Source: JANNAT01 sp043766915
GTDB lineage: Bacteria; Pseudomonadota; Alphaproteobacteria; Rhodobacterales; Rhodobacteraceae
NCBI GenBank assembly: GCA_043766915.1
Contig: JAYUHO010000158.1
Coordinates: 1-13,786, forward strand
Reading direction: 5' to 3'
DNA: 13,786 nucleotides
Part shown: positions 6,674-13,573 of the stretch, piece by piece
Layout of the letters: every line of letters begins with the position of its first letter
How positions within the stretch are numbered: position 1 is the first letter of the stretch
Notes under the pieces: generated by a model
The model's input: the letters and a program-made list of their open reading frames with translations, nothing else
Database searches by the model: none
Told to the model about the DNA's origin: nothing
Made by a program: the position numbers and the translations under genes

Positions 6674-8383
6674 ATGACAAAACCCCGCCGCAGCCAGAAT
6701 TGGTATGGCAAGCTGGATAAAGACGGCTTTATCCATCGCAGTTGGATGAAAAATCAGGGCTTTCCGGATCACGTGTTCGATGGCCGCCCGATTATCGGTA
6801 TCTGCAACACGTGGTCGGAACTGTCACCGTGCAATTCCGGCCTGCGCGATCTGGCCGAAGGTGTGAAACGCGGCGTTTGGGAGGCGGGCGGTTTCCCGGT
6901 GGAATTCCCGGTGACGTCCTTGGGCGAAGCGCAGATGAAACCCACCGCGATGTTGTTTCGCAACCTGCTGGCGATGGATGTCGAAGAATGCATCCGCGCC
7001 TATGGTATCGACGGCGTGGTGCTGCTGGGCGGCTGCGACAAAACCACGCCGGGGCAGTTGATGGGGGCGGCCTCGGTTGATTTGCCCGCCATCGTGGTGT
7101 CTGCAGGCCCGATGCTGAACGGCAAATGGCAGGGCAAAGATATCGGCTCGGGCACCGATGTGTGGAAGTTTTCCGAAGCGGTGCGCGCGGGCGAGATGAC
7201 GCTGAAAGACTTCATGGCGGCGGAATCCGGCATGTCACGCTCAAAGGGTGTGTGCATGACGATGGGCACGGCCTCCACCATGGCCTCGATTGTCGAGGCG
7301 ATGGGCATGTCGCTGCCCACCAACGCCGCCCTTCCGGCGGTGGATGCCCGCCGCATGGCTCTGGCGCATCACACCGGGCGGCGCATCGTTGAGATGGTCG
7401 AAGAAGACCTGCGCCCCAGCCACATCCTGACCCGCGCTGCGTTCGAAAATGCCATCCTAGCCAACGCCGCCGTGGGTGGGTCAACCAACGCCGTGGTGCA
7501 TTTGCTGGCGCTGGCGGGCCGGGTGGGTGTTGATCTTGATTTGAAGGATTTCGAACTCGGCTCTGACATCCCGTTGCTGGTCAACTGCATGCCCTCAGGC
7601 AAATACCTGATGGAGGATTTCGCCTATGCGGGCGGCGTTCCGGTGGTGCTGAAAGAGCTGCGCCATCACCTGCGCCCCGCGCAAACCGTTATGGGAAAAG
7701 ATATTTCCAGCTATTACGACGGGGCCGAATGCTACAACACCGATGTGATCCGGCCCTTTGACGATCCGGTCAAACCTGCTGCTGGCATCCGGGTGTTGAA
7801 AGGCAATCTGGCCCCGGATGGCGCGATTATCAAACCTTCGGCGGCGACGCCTGCGCTTTTGGAACACGAAGGTGTGGCGCATGTCTTTGAGTCTATCGAA
7901 GACATGAAAGCCAATATTGACCGCGAAGACTTGCCTGTCACCGCCGATACAATTTTGGTTCTGAAAGGCTGCGGCCCAAAGGGGTATCCCGGCATGCCAG
8001 AGGTCGGCAATATGCCCATCCCGGCGGCGCTGGTGAAACACGGCGTGCGCGATATGATCCGGGTGTCTGATGCGCGGATGTCTGGCACGGCCTATGGCAC
8101 CGTCATTCTGCATGTCTCGCCCGAGGCGCAGGCCGGCGGCACGCTGGCACTGGTCAAAACCGGTGACCGGATTAAAATCTCGGCCAAAGACGGCATTCTG
8201 GAATTGCTGGTGGGTCAAGCCGAACTCGACGCCCGCCGCGCCCAATGGCAGCCCGATCCGCCGCATTATACCCGGGGCTATGCGAAAATCTACGTCGATC
8301 ACGTGTTGCAAGCGCATCAAGGCGCCGATCTTGATTTTCTTGTGGGCAAAGACACCCGCCTTGTGACAAGGGAAAGCCATTGA
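6674..8383 (+). CDS. IlvD/Edd-family sugar-acid dehydratase, probably D-galactonate dehydratase
   Basis: The 569-residue protein belongs to the sugar-acid branch of the IlvD/Edd family. It closely resembles the Rhizobium leguminosarum L-arabinonate dehydratase, which also accepts D-galactonate and D-fuconate. Likely iron-sulphur ligands are Cys53 (SPCNSGLRD), Cys121 (LGGCDKTTP) and Cys194 (GVCMTMGTASTM), matching the [2Fe-2S] pattern of that group. A second conserved site is RMSGTAYGTVILH near residue 470, containing the catalytic Ser of the family, and CGPKGYPGMPEVGNM precedes it. In this operon it should turn D-galactonate into 2-keto-3-deoxy-D-galactonate, replacing the enolase-type DgoD of enteric bacteria. 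L-arabinonate or D-fuconate remain possible substrates. The gene is followed by a 78-base gap with unusual palindromes. Confidence 0.88.
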   Translation: MTKPRRSQNWYGKLDKDGFIHRSWMKNQGFPDHVFDGRPIIGICNTWSELSPCNSGLRDLAEGVKRGVWEAGGFPVEFPVTSLGEAQMKPTAMLFRNLLAMDVEECIRAYGIDGVVLLGGCDKTTPGQLMGAASVDLPAIVVSAGPMLNGKWQGKDIGSGTDVWKFSEAVRAGEMTLKDFMAAESGMSRSKGVCMTMGTASTMASIVEAMGMSLPTNAALPAVDARRMALAHHTGRRIVEMVEEDLRPSHILTRAAFENAILANAAVGGSTNAVVHLLALAGRVGVDLDLKDFELGSDIPLLVNCMPSGKYLMEDFAYAGGVPVVLKELRHHLRPAQTVMGKDISSYYDGAECYNTDVIRPFDDPVKPAAGIRVLKGNLAPDGAIIKPSAATPALLEHEGVAHVFESIEDMKANIDREDLPVTADTILVLKGCGPKGYPGMPEVGNMPIPAALVKHGVRDMIRVSDARMSGTAYGTVILHVSPEAQAGGTLALVKTGDRIKISAKDGILELLVGQAELDARRAQWQPDPPHYTRGYAKIYVDHVLQAHQGADLDFLVGKDTRLVTRESH

Positions 8384-8394
8384 TGCCGCAGCCC

Positions 8395-8416
8395 CAAAAT
8401 TTTTCGAAAAATTTTG
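8395..8416. repeat. Perfect 22-nt A/T-rich palindrome, first of a tandem pair
   Basis: The half-site CAAAATTTTTC is followed directly by its exact reverse complement, centred between 8405 and 8406 on TTCGAA. It lies 12 bases after the dehydratase stop and ends exactly where the next palindrome begins. It is far more A/T-rich than the surrounding genes. A related palindrome occurs at 13534-13558, so it is probably a member of a dispersed intergenic repeat family. It may act as a partial terminator or an RNA-processing site. Confidence 0.8.
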
Positions 8417-8438
8417 CAAGAATTTTCGAAAATTCTTG
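8417..8438. repeat. Perfect 22-nt palindrome, second of the tandem pair
   Basis: The half-site CAAGAATTTTC and its reverse complement are centred between 8427 and 8428, again on TTCGAA. It abuts the first palindrome with no spacer and differs from it only in the outer arm (AAGAA in place of AAAAT). Each palindrome can form its own hairpin in RNA or bind a symmetric protein on DNA. Confidence 0.8.
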
Positions 8439-8450
8439 GCCCTTAGCCAA
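8436..8450 (+). promoter_or_regulatory. Small stem just before the SDR gene
   Basis: TTGGC (8436-8440) and GCCAA (8446-8450) form a five-base-pair stem with a five-base loop. It overlaps the last three bases of the second palindrome, so the two structures compete. It ends 11 bases before the SDR start. The only ribosome-site-like bases there are CGGA (8451-8454), which is weak. Confidence 0.4.
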
Positions 8451-8461
8451 CGGACCCGCCC

Positions 8462-9232
8462 ATGAATAACTTGCCCACCTATCCCGACCTGCGCGGCGCA
8501 TCCGTCTTTATCACGGGCGGCGGGTCCGGCATCGGGGCCACCCTGACCGAAGGCTTTCTGCGACAGGGGGCACGCGTGGCCTTCTGCCAACGGTCTGATG
8601 CATCGGCGTTTTGTGACGAAATGCAAACCGCCACCGGCCATCGCCCACTGTTTTTGCCCTGCGACATCACCGATGTGGCAGCCCTGCAAGCCACCATCGC
8701 TCAGGCCGCAGCCCAGCACGGCCCGATCACCGTTCTGGTCAATAACGCCGCCAATGACCAACGCCACGAAACCTTGAAAACCGATGAGGCATTCTGGGAT
8801 TGGTCCATCGCGATCAACCTGAAGGCTTATTTCTTTGCTGCCCAAGCGGTGATTCCCGGCATGCAGGCGGCAGGCGGAGGATCGATCATCAACTTCACCT
8901 CGATCAGCTATATGTTTGGCGCGGCGGGCTATCCGGTCTACACCACCGCCAATTCCGGCATCAACGGCATGACCCGGACCCTGGCGCGCGAATTTGGCCC
9001 CGACCGTATTCGTGTCAATGCCCTTGCCCCCGGTTGGGTGTTGACGCAAAAGCAAAAAGACCTTTGGGTAACGCCCGAAGGCCTCGCGGCCCATCTGGAT
9101 CGGCAGTGTCTGAAAGACACGCTGGAACCGTCAGACGTATTGGGTGGCGTGTTGTTCCTGGCGTCAAACACGTCAAAAATGATGACGGGGCAGGCTATGG
9201 TAATCGACGGTGGCGTTGTGGTGACAGGATGA
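8462..9232 (+). CDS. SDR-family sugar dehydrogenase, probable D-galactose 1-dehydrogenase with altered active site
   Basis: This 256-residue classical short-chain dehydrogenase has the cofactor motif TGGGSGIG (18-25), the NNAAND motif (94-99) and Asn119 (INLKA). The catalytic Ser147 and Tyr160 keep the usual 13-residue spacing. The subfamily resembles the rhizobial NAD-dependent galactose dehydrogenases, which share the GPIxxLVNNAAND block and the 256-residue length. In context it should oxidise galactose to galactonolactone. The oddity is residue 164: the YxxxK motif reads YTTAN, with an AAT Asn codon at 8951-8953 where Lys is nearly invariant. That Lys binds the nicotinamide ribose and lowers the Tyr pKa, so activity may be reduced or changed. 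The reading frame is otherwise intact. The ribosome site is weak and the gene follows the palindrome cluster. Its stop overlaps the kinase start. Confidence 0.85.
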   Translation: MNNLPTYPDLRGASVFITGGGSGIGATLTEGFLRQGARVAFCQRSDASAFCDEMQTATGHRPLFLPCDITDVAALQATIAQAAAQHGPITVLVNNAANDQRHETLKTDEAFWDWSIAINLKAYFFAAQAVIPGMQAAGGGSIINFTSISYMFGAAGYPVYTTANSGINGMTRTLAREFGPDRIRVNALAPGWVLTQKQKDLWVTPEGLAAHLDRQCLKDTLEPSDVLGGVLFLASNTSKMMTGQAMVIDGGVVVTG

Positions 9233-10146
9233 ATGCGGGCCAATCAAACATAAACTGGATTGCCGTTGATTGGGGCACCTCGAATCTGCGCGCATGGGCG
9301 ATGGGGGCGGACGGCATAGTTGATCACGCCACATCCCCCGAAGGCATGGGCAAGCTGGCGCGCTCCGAATTTGAACCCGCCTTGTTGCGGCTGATAGCGC
9401 CATGGCTTGGGGCAGGTCAGATGCCGGTCATTGCCTGCGGCATGGTGGGCAGCCGGCAGGGTTGGCACGAGGCCCCCTATCGCGCGACACCCTGCACGCC
9501 CGTTGCCCCCGGCGCATTGGTTTTGGTGCCGACGCAAGATGTCCGCTTGCGAATGATGATAGCGCCCGGCCTGAAACAACTTGCCCCCGCCGATGTGATG
9601 CGCGGCGAAGAAACCCAGATCGCGGGGGCTTTGGCGCTGTTGCCGGGGTTTGACGGCGTCATCTGCCTGCCCGGCACGCATTCCAAATGGGCGCATATCT
9701 CGGCGGGTGAAGTGGTCAGCTTTCAAACTTTTTTGACGGGCGAAATGTTCGCTTTGCTGTCAGAACAGTCTGTGCTTCGGCATGGTATGGCCGATGGCGG
9801 TTGGGAAAATGACGCGTTTGATCAAGGTGTTGCTGATGCGCTGTCACATCCTGAAAAGATAGCCGCACGATTGTTCACATTGCGCGCCGAGGGCCTGATC
9901 GCGGGCCTTACCTCGGCGGCGGCGCGCGCGCGCTTGTCCGGGCTATTGATTGGGATAGAACTGGCCGCCGCCAAACCCTATTGGTTGGGTCAACAGGTGG
10001 TTCTGGTCGGCACGGCCTCACTCTCCGAAAATTACGCCCGCGCTTTGGCGACCCAAGGTTTGATCGCTGATCAATTGGACGCCACCGCCTGCACCCTGTC
10101 CGGCCTTGCCACCGCGCGGGGCGCTTTACAAAAGGCCGCAGAATGA
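9229..10146 (+). CDS. dgoK: 2-keto-3-deoxygalactonate kinase
   Basis: From the ATG at 9229, which overlaps the SDR stop as ATGA, the product is 305 residues, close to the 292 of E. coli DgoK. An in-frame open stretch reaches back to 8800 inside the SDR gene, but that part is a shadow and carries no DgoK features. The family's conserved blocks are all present: AVDWGTSNLRAW near the N-terminus, CGMVGSRQGWHEAPY, RGEETQIAGAL, CLPGTHSKWA and TFLTGEMFALL. The enzyme phosphorylates 2-keto-3-deoxy-D-galactonate at O6 using ATP. It sits directly before the aldolase that uses its product, with another four-base overlap. A GC-only alternating run (GCGCGCGCGCGC, near 9922-9933) encodes part of an Ala/Arg-rich helix and is in frame. 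Confidence 0.92.
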   Translation: MNAGQSNINWIAVDWGTSNLRAWAMGADGIVDHATSPEGMGKLARSEFEPALLRLIAPWLGAGQMPVIACGMVGSRQGWHEAPYRATPCTPVAPGALVLVPTQDVRLRMMIAPGLKQLAPADVMRGEETQIAGALALLPGFDGVICLPGTHSKWAHISAGEVVSFQTFLTGEMFALLSEQSVLRHGMADGGWENDAFDQGVADALSHPEKIAARLFTLRAEGLIAGLTSAAARARLSGLLIGIELAAAKPYWLGQQVVLVGTASLSENYARALATQGLIADQLDATACTLSGLATARGALQKAAE

Positions 10147-10748
10147 CACGCAAACTGATCGCCATTCTGCGCGGAATAACGCCAGCCGAGGCAGTGGCAG
10201 TGGCCCAGGTCCTGATTGACGCCGGGATCACCCGCATCGAAGTGCCGCTAAATTCACCGCAGCCGTTGGTGTCTATTGCGGCAATAGCAAAGGCCTTTGG
10301 GGCGACAGCGCAGATTGGGGCGGGCACCGTGCTGACCGTTCAAGCCGTGCAGGATGTGGCATCGGCCGGCGGAACCCTGATCGTCTCGCCCAATTGCGAC
10401 CCGGCTGTCATTGCCGCCACCAAGGCCGCGGGTCTGCACAGCTGGCCCGGCGTGATGACACCGACAGAGTGTTTCGCGGCCCTTGCGGCGGGTGCAGATG
10501 GGTTGAAGATATTTCCTGCCAATCTGGTTGGCCCCGCTGGATTGAAAGCCATCCGCGCCGTCTTGCCAGCGGGCACCCAGGTTTACGCCGTGGGCGGGGC
10601 AGGGGTGTCTAACTTTGGTCAATGGATTGCGGCAGGCGCAGATGGGTTTGGCATCGGCACTGCCCTTTATACCCCCGGCCTGTCCGTGGTCGAAGTGGCA
10701 GGGCGTGCCCGCGCAATTGTCGCGGCCTATGATATGGCAATCCAATGA
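10143..10748 (+). CDS. dgoA: 2-dehydro-3-deoxy-6-phosphogalactonate aldolase
   Basis: The 201-residue protein is a class I aldolase of the KDPG/KDPGal family, matching E. coli DgoA in length (about 205). It starts with AILRGITPAEA. It carries Glu33 in IEVPLNSP, the phosphate-site GAGTV (59-63) and the Schiff-base Lys122 in GADGLKIFPA. VGGAGVSNFGQWIAAGADGFGIG forms the C-terminal phosphate-binding region. It cleaves 2-keto-3-deoxy-6-phosphogalactonate to pyruvate and D-glyceraldehyde 3-phosphate. The IEVPLNSP motif and the adjacent kinase favour the galactonate enzyme over Eda (KDPG aldolase). Start and stop both lie in ATGA overlaps with dgoK and the lactonase gene. Confidence 0.93.
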   Translation: MTRKLIAILRGITPAEAVAVAQVLIDAGITRIEVPLNSPQPLVSIAAIAKAFGATAQIGAGTVLTVQAVQDVASAGGTLIVSPNCDPAVIAATKAAGLHSWPGVMTPTECFAALAAGADGLKIFPANLVGPAGLKAIRAVLPAGTQVYAVGGAGVSNFGQWIAAGADGFGIGTALYTPGLSVVEVAGRARAIVAAYDMAIQ

Positions 10749-11596
10749 TCTTTGACCACCGCCGCTGCGCATTGGGTGAGGGCCCGTTGTGGCACCCAAT
10801 GCGTGAACAGTTGTTCTGGTTTGATATCTTGGGCAAAAAACTGCTGACCCAAACCGCGTCGGGTCCACAGGAATGGCAGTTCGCCGAAAATGTTTCCGCC
10901 GCAGGTTGGGTGGATACTGATACGCTTTTGATCGCCAGTGAAACCGCCCTGATCCGGTTCACTATCGCCACAGGCGCACAATCTCGGCTTTGCGGGCTTG
11001 AGGCGGACACTCCAAAAAACCGCTCAAACGATGGCCGTGCCGACCCGTTTGGCGGCTTCTGGATTGGCACGATGAGCAAAACGCAGACCGCCGGTGCGGG
11101 TGCTATTTACCGCTATTACAAGGGTGAATTGCGACTTCTTTTCAAAGAGATAACAATCTCGAACGCCATCTGCTTTCCGCCAAATGGCGTGTTTGCGCAT
11201 TTTAGTGATACGGTCACGGGCCGGGTGATGCGGGTGACGCTGGACGCGGACGGCTGGCCAAAGGCCAGACCGGAAGTCTTTCTTGATCTGTCCGCTGAAG
11301 GGCTGAACCCTGATGGTGCGGTGATTGATTCCGCAGGCGTGATGTGGCTGGCCCAATGGGGCGCATTGCGGGTAGCCGCCTATTCGCCCGACGGTCAATT
11401 TTTGCGCGCCATCCCGTTTGATGCGCCGCATACATCCTGCCCTGCCTTTGGGGGCCCCGGCAATAGCACGCTGTTTTGCACAACCGCGCTTGAAGGTATG
11501 TCCGCAACTGCGCAAGCAAACCACCCCAACGCGGGCAAAACCTTTGCGATGCAAGACGTCGCCAAGGGTCAATATGAACATCAGGTCACATTATGA
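10745..11596 (+). CDS. SMP-30/gluconolactonase-family sugar lactonase
   Basis: The 283-residue protein is a six-bladed beta-propeller lactonase of the SMP-30 family (about 280-300 residues). The metal ligands are recognisable: Glu12 in LGEGPLW, Asn95 in NRSNDGRADP, Asn140 in ISNAICF and Asp190 in NPDGAVID. Other family marks are GGFWIGTM (103-110), SDTVTGRV (154-161) and CPAFGG near residue 237. The usual SPDG after ISNAICF reads PPNG here, a small deviation outside the metal site. In this operon it should open D-galactono-lactone, made by the dehydrogenase, to D-galactonate; related enzymes act on arabinono-, glucono- or xylonolactone. It is the fourth step-specific gene of the pathway and shares ATGA overlaps with dgoA and the GH42 gene. 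Confidence 0.9.
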   Translation: MIFDHRRCALGEGPLWHPMREQLFWFDILGKKLLTQTASGPQEWQFAENVSAAGWVDTDTLLIASETALIRFTIATGAQSRLCGLEADTPKNRSNDGRADPFGGFWIGTMSKTQTAGAGAIYRYYKGELRLLFKEITISNAICFPPNGVFAHFSDTVTGRVMRVTLDADGWPKARPEVFLDLSAEGLNPDGAVIDSAGVMWLAQWGALRVAAYSPDGQFLRAIPFDAPHTSCPAFGGPGNSTLFCTTALEGMSATAQANHPNAGKTFAMQDVAKGQYEHQVTL

Positions 11597-13521
11597 AACG
11601 CACCCTAGGCGTCTGCTATTACCCCGAACATTGGGCCGAGTCGCAATGGGCCATTGATGCGGCCCGCATGGCCGAATTGGGTCTGACATGGGTGCGGATC
11701 GGCGAATTCGCATGGGCCCGGATGGAACCCACACCGGGCAATTACGATTGGGATTGGCTGGACCGTGCCATTGATACCTTGGGCAAGGCGGGGCTGAAAG
11801 TTGTGCTTGGCACCCCCACCGCGACGCCGCCGCGCTGGATGCTGACCAAACATCCCGACATGTTGGCCGTCGACAAAGATGGCAAGCCGCGCGGCTTTGG
11901 CTCGCGTCGTCACTATTGTTTCAGTCACCGTCCCTACCGGGCGGAATGCGCAAAAATTGTCACGGCGATGGCCGAACGCTATGGCCGCAACCCCCATGTG
12001 GCCGCGTGGCAGACCGACAATGAATACGCCTGCCATGACACAACGCTGTCCTACTCCCCCGCCGCGACGCATGCGTTCCGCGATTGGCTGGCGCAACGGT
12101 ATCAATCGCCACAGGCCTTGAACCGGGCATGGGGCAATGTGTTCTGGTCGATGGACTATGCCGCATTTGACGAAATTAATCTGCCAAACCTGACGGTGAC
12201 CGAGGCGAACCCGGCCCATGTGATGGCGCATCGCCGCTTTGCCAGCGATGAGGTGGTCAGTTTCAATCGCCTGCAAACCGACATATTGCGCAAACACAGC
12301 GTCTATCCCATCGCCCATAATTACATGGGCCAGATCACTGATTTCGACCATTTTGCCACCGGGGCCGATCTGGATATCGCGTCATGGGATGCCTATCCCC
12401 TGGGGTTTCTGTCCGATCGTCTGCCCGCCAGCCCCGAACACAAACGCCGCTTTGTGCGGCAGGGTGATCCCGATTTTCAGGCCTTTCACCATGATCTGTA
12501 TCGCGCCGTTGGTGGCGTTCGAAATGGCCGCGGTGCGGCCGGGGGCCGCTGGTGGATCATGGAACAGCAACCCGGCCCGGTAAATTGGGCCCCGTGGAAC
12601 CCTGATCCGCTGCCGGGCATGGCGCGGCTGTGGGCGTGGGAGGCGTTCGCCCATGGTGCCGAGGCGGTGTGCTACTTCCGCTGGCGTCAAGCCCCGTTTG
12701 CGCAAGAGCAGATGCATGCTGGCCTGCTGCGACCAGACTCGGCCCCCGCGCAAGCCTTTGATGAGGCGGCCCTTGTGGCCACCGAACTGTCTGCGATGCC
12801 CGATGTGGAACACTGCCCGTCGGAAGTGGCGCTGGTGTTTGATTACGCATCGGCCTGGGCTTGGGAAACCCAACCTCAGGGCCGCGATTTCAGCTACTTC
12901 CGACTGGTGTTTGAAGCCTATAAATCCCTGCGCCGCCTTGGGCTAAATGTTGACATTCTGCCCCCGGATACTGCCGACCTTTCGGCCTATAGACTGGTCC
13001 TTGCCCCCGGTGTGGCCACCCTGTCGGATGGGTTTTTGTCCGCTTTGGCGGCGCACAAGGGCCTTGCCCTTATTGGCCCGCGCACCAACAGCAAAACCGC
13101 CGAGTTTGCCACGCCCGTGCCGCTGCCCCCAAACCTGCCGGGCCTTGCCGCCACAGTCGCCCGCGTCGAAAGCCTGCCCCCCGACGTGCCCGTCCCCCTG
13201 ACCATGGGCGGCAATTTCCTGCATTGGCGTGAAAAACTGGAAACCACCGCGCAGGTGGTCGAGGCGGCAACCGATGGCTGGCCCGCCTTGATCCGCGCGG
13301 GGGGGCTGCATTATCTGGGAGGCTGGCCGGATGAGGCCGCGTTTGCCCGGATACTGACCGCATTATGCCATGAAATCGGCCTTGAAACCGATCCGTTGCC
13401 CGAAGGATTGCGCCTGCGCGATACTGCGACGCACCGGTTCATGTTCAATTACAACGCGGTGCCTGTGGAATGGAGCGGGGCGACAATACCCGCCGCCGGG
13501 GTGCAGTGGAAACAGCGATAA
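11593..13521 (+). CDS. Glycoside hydrolase family 42 beta-galactosidase
   Basis: The 642-residue protein has the usual GH42 architecture and size: a TIM barrel over about the first 380 residues, a trimerisation domain in the middle (from about DVEHCPSEVALVFDY) and a C-terminal beta domain. GVCYYPEHW (6-14), WVRIGEFAWARMEP (33-46) and TPTATPPRWM (74-83) are family signatures. Glu144 in WQTDNEY is the acid/base and Glu324 in IMEQQPGPVNW the nucleophile. No signal peptide is present, so it acts on imported oligosaccharides in the cytoplasm, removing terminal beta-linked galactose. It starts in an ATGA overlap with the lactonase gene. It ends the operon and is followed by a palindrome and a convergent gene. 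Specificity (beta-1,3, 1,4, 1,6 or alpha-arabinoside) cannot be decided. Confidence 0.95.
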   Translation: MKRTLGVCYYPEHWAESQWAIDAARMAELGLTWVRIGEFAWARMEPTPGNYDWDWLDRAIDTLGKAGLKVVLGTPTATPPRWMLTKHPDMLAVDKDGKPRGFGSRRHYCFSHRPYRAECAKIVTAMAERYGRNPHVAAWQTDNEYACHDTTLSYSPAATHAFRDWLAQRYQSPQALNRAWGNVFWSMDYAAFDEINLPNLTVTEANPAHVMAHRRFASDEVVSFNRLQTDILRKHSVYPIAHNYMGQITDFDHFATGADLDIASWDAYPLGFLSDRLPASPEHKRRFVRQGDPDFQAFHHDLYRAVGGVRNGRGAAGGRWWIMEQQPGPVNWAPWNPDPLPGMARLWAWEAFAHGAEAVCYFRWRQAPFAQEQMHAGLLRPDSAPAQAFDEAALVATELSAMPDVEHCPSEVALVFDYASAWAWETQPQGRDFSYFRLVFEAYKSLRRLGLNVDILPPDTADLSAYRLVLAPGVATLSDGFLSALAAHKGLALIGPRTNSKTAEFATPVPLPPNLPGLAATVARVESLPPDVPVPLTMGGNFLHWREKLETTAQVVEAATDGWPALIRAGGLHYLGGWPDEAAFARILTALCHEIGLETDPLPEGLRLRDTATHRFMFNYNAVPVEWSGATIPAAGVQWKQR

Positions 13522-13533
13522 TCTCTGGGGCAG

Positions 13534-13558
13534 GAAAATTTTTCGTCGAAAAATTTTC
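13534..13558. terminator. 25-nt A/T-rich palindrome between convergent genes, probable bidirectional terminator
   Basis: GAAAATTTTTCG (13534-13545) and its exact reverse complement (13547-13558) flank one central T. The element lies 12 bases after the GH42 stop and 15 bases before the stop of the convergent minus-strand gene, in a 52-base gap. The stem contains T runs on both strands, which suits termination in either direction. It closely resembles the two palindromes at 8395-8438, so it probably belongs to the same repeat family. Confidence 0.65.
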
Positions 13559-13573
13559 ACCCCCACTGATTGT

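Noticed and set aside
7595..9094. 499-residue open frame on the minus strand across the dehydratase and SDR genes
   Set aside because: It runs antisense to two well-supported genes and through the palindromic gap, has no family features, and is typical of long spurious frames in GC-rich DNA.
8800..9228. N-terminal extension of dgoK back to 8800
   Set aside because: This part lies inside the SDR gene in another frame, has no homology features of the kinase, and the ATGA start at 9229 gives the normal family length.
9915..9936. Alternating GC run in dgoK as a possible slippage or phase-variation tract
   Set aside because: It is short, in frame, encodes an Ala/Arg-rich helix, and is common by chance in GC-rich coding DNA.
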